From Pseudoflavonifractor sp. 60 (GTDB taxonomy: Bacteria > Bacillota > Clostridia > Oscillospirales > Oscillospiraceae): a stretch of DNA of 64,000 bases. The notes under the pieces are model-generated. The model was not told the origin of the DNA and did not search any database. It was given only the letters and a program-made list of their open reading frames with translations. Both the position numbers and the translations under genes were made by a program. The stretch spans positions 1 through 64,000 of the forward strand of contig NZ_QWKI01000077.1 of NCBI RefSeq assembly GCF_009911645.1. Reading direction: 5' to 3'. Position 1 is the stretch's first letter. Every line of letters starts with the position of its first letter. Shown in pieces: positions 56,272 to 63,940 of the stretch.

Positions 56272-56628
56272 TCAGGCCAGGGCCTTTTTGGCGGTGTCGG
56301 TGAGCTGGGTGAAGGCGGCCTTGTCGTTGACTGCCATCTCGGCCAGCATCTTGCGGTTGATGATGATGCCGGACTTCTTCAGGCCGTTCATAAAGGTGGA
56401 GTAGTTCATGCCGTTCATCTTGCAGCCGGCGCTGATACGGGTGATCCACAGCTGGCGGAAGTCGCGCTTCTTCAGCTTGCGGCCGGTATAAGCGTACACG
56501 CCGGACTTCATCACGGCCTGATTGGCCATCTTAAAGTGCTTGGATTTGGAGCCCCAATAGCCCTTGGCCATCTTCAGGATCTTATTTCTTCTCTTGCGCG
56601 TCATCATCGCGCCTTTCACTCTTGCCAT
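56272..56628 (-). CDS. rplT: 50S ribosomal protein L20
   Basis: L20 is an early 23S rRNA assembly protein. The 118-residue sequence is full length ([60 protein letters not shown]). It is last in infC-rpmI-rplT and in Firmicutes often represses this operon through the infC leader. Confidence 0.98.
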   Translation of the reverse strand: MARVKGAMMTRKRRNKILKMAKGYWGSKSKHFKMANQAVMKSGVYAYTGRKLKKRDFRQLWITRISAGCKMNGMNYSTFMNGLKKSGIIINRKMLAEMAVNDKAAFTQLTDTAKKALA

Positions 56629-56648
56629 AACTCGTTCCCTCCCTCGTC

Positions 56649-56861
56649 TTACTTATACAGGATCATGCGCTTAATGGCGGCCTCGTTGGTCTTGTCGGCG
56701 TAAGTGGTGCCGCGCAGAGCCCGCTTCAGCTTGGTGGTTTTGCCGTGGCCGTTAAGCAGGTGACGCTTCTTGGTCATGGCACGCTTGACCTTGCCGGTCT
56801 TAGTGAGGGAGAAGCGCTTTTTGGCGCCGCTGTGCGTTTTAATCTTGATTTTCTTCGCCAT
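56649..56861 (-). CDS. rpmI: 50S ribosomal protein L35
   Basis: L35 is a small basic protein of the large subunit. The 70 residues start [17 protein letters not shown] and contain the conserved [15 protein letters not shown]. The start at 56861 is fixed by alignment and by AAGGAG upstream. It lies 20 bases after infC and 20 before rplT. Confidence 0.97.
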   Translation of the reverse strand: MAKKIKIKTHSGAKKRFSLTKTGKVKRAMTKKRHLLNGHGKTTKLKRALRGTTYADKTNEAAIKRMILYK

Positions 56862-56881
56862 AACTGTTTGAACTCCTTTAC

Positions 56882-57412
56882 TTACTTTTTCGCGTCCTTC
56901 ATGGGCTTGGGGGACAGGAAGATGGACATGTGGCGTCCCTCCAGCTTGGGGGATTTGTCCATCACGGCGACCTCGCCGCACTCCTCTGCAAACTTGAGCA
57001 GCAGATCCTGGCCGATGTTGGTGTGGGCCATCTCGCGCCCGCGAAAACGGACGGTGACCTTGCACCGGTTGCCCTCGGACAGAAACTTCTGGGCGTTGCG
57101 CAGCTTTACATTGAAGTCGTTGACATCAATGCTGGGAGACATCCGGATCTCCTTGATCTCCACCACCCGCTGGTTTTTGCGGGCTTCCTTCTCGCGCTTG
57201 GTCTGCTCGAACCGGTACTTGCCGTAGTCCATGAGCTTACACACGGGGGGGACGGCATTGGGGGAGATTTTGACCAGATCCAGACTCCGCTCCTCGGCCA
57301 GGCGCAGCGCCTCCTGGGAGGACATGATGCCCAGCTGCTCACCGGATTCAGAAATCAGGCGCACCTCTTTGTCCCGGATATCTTCATTGGTTTGATGACC
57401 TGTGTTAGCGAT
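56882..57412 (-). CDS. infC: Translation initiation factor IF-3, AUC start
   Basis: IF-3 keeps ribosomal subunits apart and checks start codons. The protein has both domains (IRDKEVRLISESGEQLGIMSSQEAL; VEIKEIRMSPSIDVNDFNVKL, GREMAHTNIGQDLLLKF). The first in-frame ATG (57478) would add 22 unlike residues. Instead an ATC at 57412-57410 lies six bases behind a perfect TGGAGGTG, giving a normal 176-residue IF-3. Non-AUG starts (AUU, AUC, AUA) are typical of infC and let IF-3 limit its own synthesis. First gene of infC-rpmI-rplT. Confidence 0.95.
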   Translation of the reverse strand: MANTGHQTNEDIRDKEVRLISESGEQLGIMSSQEALRLAEERSLDLVKISPNAVPPVCKLMDYGKYRFEQTKREKEARKNQRVVEIKEIRMSPSIDVNDFNVKLRNAQKFLSEGNRCKVTVRFRGREMAHTNIGQDLLLKFAEECGEVAVMDKSPKLEGRHMSIFLSPKPMKDAKK

Positions 57413-57566
57413 GGGAAGCACCTCCAGACAAAATGAAATGTGGGCTGCCAGTATGGCCCCCACATCACAGCAAAACAACGCCGGAACTCCGGCGGTATGT
57501 CTCCATGTTGACCCTTCGGCTCTGGCCTGGGGTGAGGACGGGGAACCGTACCTGCTTTATTGTGCA
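57413..57566 (-). promoter_or_regulatory. infC leader with attenuator-like hairpin
   Basis: The leader of about 150 bases contains a GC hairpin CGCCGGA/TCCGGCG (57479-57494) followed on the minus strand by TTGTTTTG, which looks like a transcription attenuator. A second pairing near 57441-57460 (GGCCA/TGGCA-type) could compete. L20-controlled leaders occupy this place in other Firmicutes; identity with that RNA family is inferred. Confidence 0.5.
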
Positions 57567-57572
57567 AGGCGC

Positions 57573-57601
57573 ATTATATCACCCACCCGCCCCAGTGTCA
57601 A
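57573..57601 (-). promoter_or_regulatory. Promoter of infC operon
   Basis: Perfect consensus on the minus strand: TTGACA (57601-57596) and TATAAT (57578-57573) with 17-base spacing. Confidence 0.92.
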
Positions 57602-57865
57602 GGGTATTTTTTCACTTTTTCCAGGAATTTTTCCGATAAAAGAGGGGACGGGCGCTTTACATAACGGAGGGGTGTAATAAAACTCCACATAGAGTTTTCA
57701 ACATTTTCCACATCTTTCTCCACACCGGTGGAAAAAAGTCCTGGAGCCCCGGGAGGGCGCTGGAGAAGTCCCGCCAAAACGCGGTGGATTTTTCTCACAG
57801 TAAAGCGCGCGGGGGCTACATAACGCCAAATTCCTATCGGACAGCCGGCCCTTCGGAGCGGAACA
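57602..57865. other. Intergenic region with TCCACA repeats
   Basis: No gene was found. TTTTCCACA (57704-57712), TTCTCCACA (57716-57724) and ACTCCACA (near 57682-57689) resemble DnaA boxes with one or more mismatches. No tsaD terminator with a T-run was seen on the minus strand. Confidence 0.35.
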
Positions 57866-58876
57866 TCATCCCAGCGAGATATCCCGAGTGGCATAGGCGT
57901 TCAAATCCCAGCCGGCGGTGTGGCCCGCCTGGAGCTCGTAAAAGCCCTGACAGCCGATCATGGCGGCGTTGTCCCCGCAGTATTTCAGCTCTGGGAGGAA
58001 CAGCCGGTCCCCGCTGCGGGCGCAGGCGGCTTGCAGATCGGCCCGAATGCGACTGTTGGCGGCCACCCCCCCGGCCACGGCGATTTTGCCATAGCCCTTC
58101 TCCCGGGCGGCCAGCATGACCCGGGGAATCAGGGAGTCGCTCACCGCCCTGCCGAAGCTGGCGGCAAAGGCGGGCAGGTCCAGCACCTCCCCCTTCTGCT
58201 CGCTGTTGTGGATCAGGTTGAGGCTGGCGGTTTTCAGCCCGGAGAAGGACATATCCAGCTCCGCTCCGGACACGTGGGCCACGGGGAGCTCATACCGCCT
58301 GTCGTCTCCCCCCTGGGCCAGCTTGTCCATGGGACCGCCCCCGGGGTAGCCGATGCCCAGAACCCGGGCCACCTTGTCAAAGCACTCCCCGGCGGCGTCG
58401 TCCCGGGTCCCGCCCAGCACGGACATCCGGGTGTAGGACTGCACGTCCACAATGGCGGTGGTCCCCCCGGAGACGCACAGGCAGACGAAGGGGGGCTCCA
58501 GCGACCGGTGGGTTATATAGTTGGCGGCGATGTGGCCCCGGACATGGTGGACGGGAATCAGGGGCAGGTCCAGGGCCATAGCCGCCCCCTTGGCGAAGTT
58601 GACCCCCACCAGCACCGCTCCGATGAGACCGGGGGCATAGGTGACGGCGATGGCGTCCAGCTCCCCCTTGGTCAGGCCGGCGTCGGAGACCGCCCGGTCC
58701 GCCAGGGCGGAGATGGCCTCGATGTGCTTGCGGGAGGCAATCTCGGGCACCACGCCGCCGTAGATGGTGTGCATTTCGATTTGAGAGGAGACACAGCTGG
58801 ACAGCACCGTCCGTCCGTCCCGCACCACGGCAGCGGCGGTGTCGTCGCAGGAGGACTCAATGGCTAAAATGTTCAT
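57866..58876 (-). CDS. tsaD: tRNA threonylcarbamoyladenosine transferase TsaD
   Basis: TsaD places the threonylcarbamoyl group on A37 of ANN-decoding tRNAs. The 336-residue ASKHA-fold protein has ILAIESSCDDTAAAVV, GGVVPEIASRKHIE, metal-binding HHVRGHIAAN, VSGGTTAIV and GAVLVG. Its start overlaps the upstream hypothetical gene by 4 bases (ATGA), which in turn overlaps rimI. The tsaB partner is not in this window. Confidence 0.97.
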   Translation of the reverse strand: MNILAIESSCDDTAAAVVRDGRTVLSSCVSSQIEMHTIYGGVVPEIASRKHIEAISALADRAVSDAGLTKGELDAIAVTYAPGLIGAVLVGVNFAKGAAMALDLPLIPVHHVRGHIAANYITHRSLEPPFVCLCVSGGTTAIVDVQSYTRMSVLGGTRDDAAGECFDKVARVLGIGYPGGGPMDKLAQGGDDRRYELPVAHVSGAELDMSFSGLKTASLNLIHNSEQKGEVLDLPAFAASFGRAVSDSLIPRVMLAAREKGYGKIAVAGGVAANSRIRADLQAACARSGDRLFLPELKYCGDNAAMIGCQGFYELQAGHTAGWDLNAYATRDISLG

Positions 58877-59256
58877 TCTTCCGCCTCCCGGTCACAGTCC
58901 AGCTCAACCTGCCGGCGTATTTCCTCGCTGAAATCCATATAATTATCAAAGTCCTTCAGGGTAAAAGGCTCAATGGATGTGCCGGAGGTCAAAATCCGGG
59001 TCAAGGTCATCTCCAGCCGGGCCCCCTGGGCCTCCAGCTCCTCCAACAGCCGGCGAAAGATTTTTCTGCGGTCGATGCCATTCAGGTCCTCCACCACATC
59101 GTAGTACTCCAAATCAAAGGAGAACGCGGGCCTGCCCGCCTTGATGTTGGCGCCCAGCTCCCCCACAGTCAAGGTGGGGTCGAAGGCTCGAATCAGCTTG
59201 ATACAGGGCGCGGGAGCCCCCTGGGAATGGACGGTGACGCTTACGATGCTGTTCAT
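58873..59256 (-). CDS. Hypothetical protein coupled to tsaD and rimI
   Basis: This 127-residue soluble acidic protein begins MNSIVSVTVHSQGAPAPCIKLIRAFDP, then has FSFDLEYYDVVEDLNGIDRRKIFRRLLEELEAQG and SIEPFTLKDFDNYMDFSEEIRRQ. I do not recognise the family. Overlaps of 4 bases with both rimI and tsaD tie its translation to tRNA/ribosome modification enzymes, but that does not define its role. Confidence 0.7.
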   Translation of the reverse strand: MNSIVSVTVHSQGAPAPCIKLIRAFDPTLTVGELGANIKAGRPAFSFDLEYYDVVEDLNGIDRRKIFRRLLEELEAQGARLEMTLTRILTSGTSIEPFTLKDFDNYMDFSEEIRRQVELDCDREAEE

Positions 59257-59711
59257 TTCTCGTCCTCCTTGGAAAACTCCCGAGTCATAATCACCGCGTC
59301 CTCCCGGGGGTGTTGGTAGTAGCCGGGCCGCAGTCCCACACGCTGGAAGCCGTGCTTCTCGTACAGGGCAATGGCGGCGGCGTTGGACTGGCGCACCTCC
59401 AGGGACAGGAAGGCCAGGTTTACCGCTCCAAACCGGCAGAACACATCCAGCAGGGCGGAGGCAACCCCGTGCCGCCGGGCGTCGGCTGCCACGGCGATGT
59501 TGTCAATATAGCCCTCGTCCAGCACCGCGTGGAGCCCGGCGTAGCCCAGAATCATCCCCTCGTCGTCCTCGGCCACGATGAAGCTGGCCTGGGGGTCAAA
59601 CAGGGCGTCCTCCAGCAGGGTTTCGCTCCAGGGGTCGGGGAAGCACTCCCGCTCCAGGGCGGCAATCTGGGGAATGTGGCTGCGGTCCATGGGGACGATC
59701 TCGTAGTACAT
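59253..59711 (-). CDS. rimI: Ribosomal protein S18 alanine N-acetyltransferase
   Basis: The 152-residue GNAT protein has ALERECFPDPWSETLL, DNIAVAADARRHGVASALL (acetyl-CoA-binding loop) and LEVRQSNAAAIALYEKHGF, matching RimI. It would acetylate the N-terminal Ala of S18. AAGGAG lies before the ATG. The operon rimI-hypothetical-tsaD is a common neighbourhood. The first 13 codons and the binding site are duplicated about 330 bases upstream. Confidence 0.92.
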   Translation of the reverse strand: MYYEIVPMDRSHIPQIAALERECFPDPWSETLLEDALFDPQASFIVAEDDEGMILGYAGLHAVLDEGYIDNIAVAADARRHGVASALLDVFCRFGAVNLAFLSLEVRQSNAAAIALYEKHGFQRVGLRPGYYQHPREDAVIMTREFSKEDEK

Positions 59712-59713
59712 AG
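59682..59713 (-). repeat. Direct repeat copy 1 (rimI 5' end)
   Basis: These 32 bases over the rimI start codon match 60011-60042 with three differences. The upstream AAGGAG site is also shared. Confidence 0.75.
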
Positions 59714-59723
59714 AAAAGACTCC

Positions 59724-59957
59724 TTAATGTTTCTTCTTGAGTTTTGCGGTGGATATTGCAATCAAAACAGCTCCAACCACATAGGCCGGCCAGTACAACA
59801 AGATCCAGATAAACAGGTACTCCAAAAATGATGTCTTATGAAACCCTACGCCGCCGAAATCCAGCAGACTTGTGACCAGGCAATAGATTAAGGCAATCAC
59901 AAAAGGAGCGCACCCCAAGAGCAGGAGGAACCCCCAGACCCATTTCTCGTGTTTCAT
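59724..59957 (-). CDS. Small membrane protein
   Basis: The 77-residue protein has two hydrophobic segments (about 8-30, FLLLLGCAPFVIALIYCLV, and 47-70, YLFIWILLYWPAYVVGAVLIA) and a basic C-terminus (STAKLKKKH). No family is recognised. A GGGGGTGG-like site precedes the ATG. It sits exactly between two copies of the rimI 5' end, so it may have been inserted with, or trapped by, that duplication. Confidence 0.6.
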   Translation of the reverse strand: MKHEKWVWGFLLLLGCAPFVIALIYCLVTSLLDFGGVGFHKTSFLEYLFIWILLYWPAYVVGAVLIAISTAKLKKKH

Positions 59958-60002
59958 TCAGGCCACCCCCCGTCAGAATCCGCAGGGCCAGCCGTCCAAC
60001 AT

Positions 60003-60055
60003 GGCGGGCGGCGGTCCATGGAGACGATTTCGTAATACATAGCGCGCTGCTCCTT
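60003..60055 (-). pseudogene. Remnant of rimI 5' end (direct repeat copy 2)
   Basis: An ATG at 60041 begins MYYEIVSMDRR, matching rimI MYYEIVPMDRS over nine of eleven residues, with two silent changes in the first codons and an AAGGAG upstream. After about 13 codons the similarity ends and the frame does not encode a GNAT domain. It is best read as a leftover duplicate. Confidence 0.65.
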
Positions 60056-60176
60056 CCATGCCCTTGCCAGGCGGGGGGCTCCTGTGGGGGCCGCAGGTTC
60101 TAATCCCTTGTCCCGCCGCATACTGTGTACTGCGCAGTATATCATAGGATCAAACTTCGGACAAGGGGGAACTCCC

Positions 60177-60974
60177 ATGGACACCTTTATTGTCACTCTG
60201 CCGCCCAAACAACTGCCCCTGCTCCGGGGCTGGCAGGCCGTCCCTGCCCACCTGGCCTACCGCCTGGGGCCGGGTCCCCACCTGTTTCGGGCGGACAGCG
60301 CCGCGCTCCCCAAGGGCGGACTGATGGTAATAGACGACCGGGATTTTGACGGTCTGGGGCAGACCGGGCCGCTGTGTCAGGAGGTCTTCCGAGAGTGTCA
60401 GGCCCGGGGCTTCTCCGGGGCGGTCCTGGACTTTGAAAACCGCCTGCCCCCTCTGGAGAGTATTGTGGCGCGTCTGGACGAACAGTTTGCCCGCCGGGGC
60501 TGGACCCTCTACGTCAACGAGCGGTACGCCCCTCACGCCCCCCACGCCCGGGTCATGATCCCCTCCGCCCTCTCCGGCGGCTCCCTTCAGCGGCGGCTGG
60601 AGGAGGCTTTGGAGCGCTTTGGGGAGAGCCGGGTCACCCTGGCCCTGGAGAAGCGGGCGGAGGATTTTGCCCTGCCCTCCCCCACCGGCAGCGGCCAGCC
60701 TCTCAGCGGCCAGGAGCTGGAGCAGCTGCGGCAGCGGCTGTCCCCCTCCATCTTCTTCTCCTCTGAGCTGTGCGCCCGGTACTTCACCTACATGGGCCGG
60801 GAGGGTGTGGGCCACTTCGTCCTCTTTGACGACAGCGACACTCTGACCCGGAAGGTGGAGGTGGCGCACCGGTTGGGTATCCACATCTTCCTGGCCCCCT
60901 GGGCGGAAATTTCCTCCTGCGCCGCCCAGCTGGGCATTCCCCGCCGGCAGGAGCCCCGGCCCCAGCGCCGTTAG
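60177..60974 (+). CDS. Hypothetical protein, possible TIM-barrel hydrolase-like
   Basis: This 265-residue protein is of unknown family. The pattern of alternating strands and helices (GGLMVIDDRDF, GFSGAVLDFENRLPPLESIVARL, WTLYVNERYAP, VTLALEKRAEDFAL, FVLFDDSDTLTRKVEVAHRLGIHIFLAPWAEI) suggests a barrel. The GAVLDFEN segment recalls the DxxDxE strand of GH18-like proteins, without proof. There is no signal peptide. AAGGGGG precedes the ATG at 60177. It converges on polA, with four bases between stops and no visible terminator. Confidence 0.6.
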   Translation: MDTFIVTLPPKQLPLLRGWQAVPAHLAYRLGPGPHLFRADSAALPKGGLMVIDDRDFDGLGQTGPLCQEVFRECQARGFSGAVLDFENRLPPLESIVARLDEQFARRGWTLYVNERYAPHAPHARVMIPSALSGGSLQRRLEEALERFGESRVTLALEKRAEDFALPSPTGSGQPLSGQELEQLRQRLSPSIFFSSELCARYFTYMGREGVGHFVLFDDSDTLTRKVEVAHRLGIHIFLAPWAEISSCAAQLGIPRRQEPRPQRR

Positions 60975-60978
60975 GGGG

Positions 60979-63666
60979 TCAGTGGGCCTGAGCCCAGGTC
61001 CTGCCGGCGTGGGTCTCGGCCAGGAGGGGGACGGACAGCCTGGCGACCCCCTCCATCTCCTCCTCCACGACCCGGCAGATGGTCTCCGCCTCCTCCTCCG
61101 GGCACTCCACAATCAGCTCGTCGTGGACCTGGAGGACCAGCTTTCCCGTCAGCCCCTCGGCCCTCAGCCGGTCCCGGACCCGAATCATAGCCAGCTTGAT
61201 AATGTCGGCGGCGGTGCCCTGGATGGGGGCGTTGAGGGCGACCCGTTCCCCGAAGGAGCGGGTATTAAAGTTGGAGGATTTGATTTCGGGAATCCACCGA
61301 CGGCGGCCCCACAGGGTTGCCACATAACCCGCCTGCCTGGCCTGCTCCACCACGGCGTCCATATAGGTGCGTACTCCGGCGTAGTGGGCGAAGTATTTAT
61401 TCATATACTCCTTGGCCTCCTGGACGGTGACCCCGATATCCTCGGACAGGGAGTAGGGGGAGATGCCGTAGACGATGCCGAAATTCACCGCCTTGGCGCT
61501 CCTTCTCATCTGGGGGGTCACCTCCCCCAAGGGCACATTGAACACCTGGGAGGCGGTGATGGTGTGGATGTCCTCGCCGCTCTGGAAGCCGTCAATCATG
61601 GCCTGGTCCCCCGCCATATGGGCCAGCAGGCGCAGCTCAATCTGGGAGTAGTCCGCATCCACCAGCACCTTCCCCGCCGGAGCGGCAAACATCTTCCGCA
61701 GCTCGGCCCCCAGCGGGGTCCGCACGGGGATGTTCTGCAAATTGGGCTCGGTGGAACTGAGGCGACCGGTGGCGGTGACGGTGTTCTGGAAGGAGGTGTG
61801 AATCCGCCCGTCGGGGCCGATGACCTTGGCCAGGCCGTCGGCGTAGGTGGACTTCAGCTTGGTCAGCTGGCGGTACTCCAGAATGCTGTCTATGATGGGG
61901 TGCTGGCCCCTGAGCTTCTCCAGTACGTCGGCGTTGGTGGACCAGCCGCTCTTGGTCTTCTTCACCGGGGGCAGCTCCAGCTTATCAAAGAGGATGTGGC
62001 CCAGCTGCTGGGTGGAGTTGATGTTGAAGCCGTCCTCCCCGGCCAGCTCATAGATGGTCTTTTGCGCCTGGTCGATGCGCCCAGAGAGCATTTTGCCAAA
62101 CTCCGCCAGGGCTCCCCTGTCGATGAGAAAGCCCTCGGTCTCCATCTCGGCCAGCACAGAGCACAGGGGAAGGTCCACTTGTTCATACAGCTCCCACATC
62201 CCCAATTGTTTCAGCCGCTTTTCCAGTACGTCCCTCAGTGCGTCGATCCAGGCGCAGTGGGACATCAGGGCCCCCAGCGGGACCGCCGGGTCGGACAGGG
62301 GGCTGAAGGCACCCTCCTCCAGGTAGAAGGAGGCCGGCTCCGCCTGGACCTTGAAATAGGTGAGGGCCAGCTTTTCCAGCTCGTAACTGCCGTCGGTGGG
62401 GGCCAGGAGGTAGGCGGCCACCTCAGTATCGAAGACAAACCCGGCGGGGGAGATGCCCTCGGCCAGCAGGGCCCGGCACAGGTCCTTCACCCCGTGGGCC
62501 GCCTTTTTGAGGGCGGGGTCGGAGAAGAAGGTCTTTAAAAAGTCGTTGTAGCAGTCCAGCCTGTCCGCGAAGAACAGAGCAGCACAGCCGGAATTTTCCT
62601 CCTGCCACTCCACGCACACCCGGTCCAGCCCGGGCAGAGCCAGCACGCTGACATGGTCCAGGGTCCGCCACAGCTCCAGCAGCGCCTCCATCCGCCCCCG
62701 GTCCTCTACAGTCTCGCTGGTGCAGGTCCCCGCAAAGACGGGGGCCTCCTCCGGCGCACCCTCCCCCTGGGGTGCGGTGAGGTGGTACTTGTCAATGAGC
62801 TTGGCAAACTCCAGTTCCAGAAACAGCTGATAGAGCCTGTCGTTGTCCGGCGGCCGGCGCAGGTTGGCCTCGGGCTGAAAGTCGATGGGGGCGTCGGTGC
62901 GGATGGTGGCCAGGTCGTAGGACAGCCGGGCGCTCTCCCGGCCCTCCTCCAGCTTTTTCACCAGGCCGGGCTTGGCGGGGACGTTGGGCGCGGAACAGAT
63001 ATCGGGCATGTGGTCGTAGAGATGAGCGATGGTGTGGTAGAGCTGGATGAGGGCCATAGCGGTCTTCTCCCCCACGCCCTTGACCCCGGGGTAGTTGTCG
63101 GAGGAGTCCCCCATGAGGGCCTTCAGGTCGATGATGCTCCTGGGCTCAAAGCCGTAGTCCCCCCGGAAGACCTCCGGAGTGACATCCCTGGTGGTGGTGC
63201 GGCTCATACGGGTCGACACCAGCTTGACAGTGGTCTGCTCGGTCACCAACTGGAGGGCGTCCTTGTCCCCGGTGACGATCACTGTCTCCCAGCCCGCCTC
63301 CTGGTCCAGCCGGGCGATGGTGCCCAGCAGATCGTCGGCCTCCCAGCCGTCCAGCTCGTACATGGGCACGTTCATGGCAGACAGCACACCCTTCAACAGG
63401 GGCATCTGGCTGGCCAGCTCCTCGGGCATCCCCTTCCGGTTGGCCTTGTAGCCCTCGTATGCCTGGTGGCGGAAGGTGGGGGCGGAGCGGTCAAAGGTGA
63501 CGCACAGGGCGTCGGGGGCGGTCTCCTCCAGCAGCTTATTCAGGATGTTCAAAAAGCCGAAAATGGCGTTGGTGGGCTGCCCCTCCCGGGTCGTCAGCGT
63601 CTGGCTGACCCCGTAAAAGGCCCGGTTGACAATGGAATTACCGTCAATCACCATCAGTTTCTTCAT
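60979..63666 (-). CDS. polA: DNA polymerase I
   Basis: PolA fills repair gaps and removes RNA primers. The 895-residue protein has the 5'-3' nuclease domain (MVIDGNSIVNRAFYG, ELDGWEADDLLGTIAR, GDSSDNYPGVKGVGEKTA), a central 3'-5' exonuclease-like domain and a complete polymerase domain (LVDADYSQIELRLLAHM, RRSAKAVNFGIVYG, QVHDELIVECP). The central domain lacks the DxE exonuclease motif, so proofreading is probably absent, as in other Firmicute Pol I. GGGAG before the ATG at 63666 decides the start. Confidence 0.96.
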   Translation of the reverse strand: MKKLMVIDGNSIVNRAFYGVSQTLTTREGQPTNAIFGFLNILNKLLEETAPDALCVTFDRSAPTFRHQAYEGYKANRKGMPEELASQMPLLKGVLSAMNVPMYELDGWEADDLLGTIARLDQEAGWETVIVTGDKDALQLVTEQTTVKLVSTRMSRTTTRDVTPEVFRGDYGFEPRSIIDLKALMGDSSDNYPGVKGVGEKTAMALIQLYHTIAHLYDHMPDICSAPNVPAKPGLVKKLEEGRESARLSYDLATIRTDAPIDFQPEANLRRPPDNDRLYQLFLELEFAKLIDKYHLTAPQGEGAPEEAPVFAGTCTSETVEDRGRMEALLELWRTLDHVSVLALPGLDRVCVEWQEENSGCAALFFADRLDCYNDFLKTFFSDPALKKAAHGVKDLCRALLAEGISPAGFVFDTEVAAYLLAPTDGSYELEKLALTYFKVQAEPASFYLEEGAFSPLSDPAVPLGALMSHCAWIDALRDVLEKRLKQLGMWELYEQVDLPLCSVLAEMETEGFLIDRGALAEFGKMLSGRIDQAQKTIYELAGEDGFNINSTQQLGHILFDKLELPPVKKTKSGWSTNADVLEKLRGQHPIIDSILEYRQLTKLKSTYADGLAKVIGPDGRIHTSFQNTVTATGRLSSTEPNLQNIPVRTPLGAELRKMFAAPAGKVLVDADYSQIELRLLAHMAGDQAMIDGFQSGEDIHTITASQVFNVPLGEVTPQMRRSAKAVNFGIVYGISPYSLSEDIGVTVQEAKEYMNKYFAHYAGVRTYMDAVVEQARQAGYVATLWGRRRWIPEIKSSNFNTRSFGERVALNAPIQGTAADIIKLAMIRVRDRLRAEGLTGKLVLQVHDELIVECPEEEAETICRVVEEEMEGVARLSVPLLAETHAGRTWAQAH

Positions 63667-63722
63667 AGCGGAAGCTCCCTCTTGTCCCGCCCAGGAGCGG
63701 GACATAAAATTTCATGTGGTAT

Positions 63723-63751
63723 AGTATACCAGTTTTTCCGCCTGCGGGCAA
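63723..63751 (-). promoter_or_regulatory. Promoter of polA
   Basis: On the minus strand TTGCCC (63751-63746) and TATACT (63728-63723) are spaced by 17 bases, 57 bases before the polA ATG. Confidence 0.72.
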
Positions 63752-63828
63752 GGGGAGAAAACTGCCGGTTCCTGGCTTTCCTCCGAAAAATGGAGGGAAA
63801 ACGGAGATATTTCGAGATACTTTGCCCA

Positions 63829-63857
63829 TTGACTTCCCAAATACTGGTGGCTATAAT
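63829..63857 (+). promoter_or_regulatory. Promoter of riboswitch-like leader
   Basis: TTGACT (63829-63834) and TATAAT (63852-63857) are spaced by 17 bases. The start of transcription would be near 63864. Confidence 0.85.
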
Positions 63858-63865
63858 CAAGAGAC

Positions 63866-63930
63866 TTCAAAAAAGAGGGGCCGCATCGCTGCGGAGACGT
63901 CCGGGGAGACCCGGGCGGTTATTTTTTGGG
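63866..63930 (+). promoter_or_regulatory. Riboswitch-like leader, possibly nhaA-I (Li+/Na+) class
   Basis: The leader has a small hairpin CCGCA-TCGC-TGCGG (63881-63894), GAGACG, and a terminator-shaped hairpin CGTCCGGG-GAGA-CCCGGGCG (63898-63917). TTATTTTTT (63919-63927) follows. CAAAAAA (63868-63874) can pair with TTTTTTG (63922-63928), closing the structure and hiding the T-run. The ribosome binding site follows at once. The compact form and the membrane-transport-like gene behind it recall, from memory, the nhaA-I motif. Confidence 0.5.
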
Positions 63931-63940
63931 AGGCATACTT

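Noticed and set aside
57413-57478. N-terminal extension of infC to the ATG at 57478
   Set aside because: The extra 22 residues do not resemble IF-3, the ATG lacks a ribosome binding site, and the ATC at 57412 has a perfect one.
60982-62538. Plus-strand open frame of 518 codons over polA
   Set aside because: Antisense of polA; no start signal and shadow-like composition.
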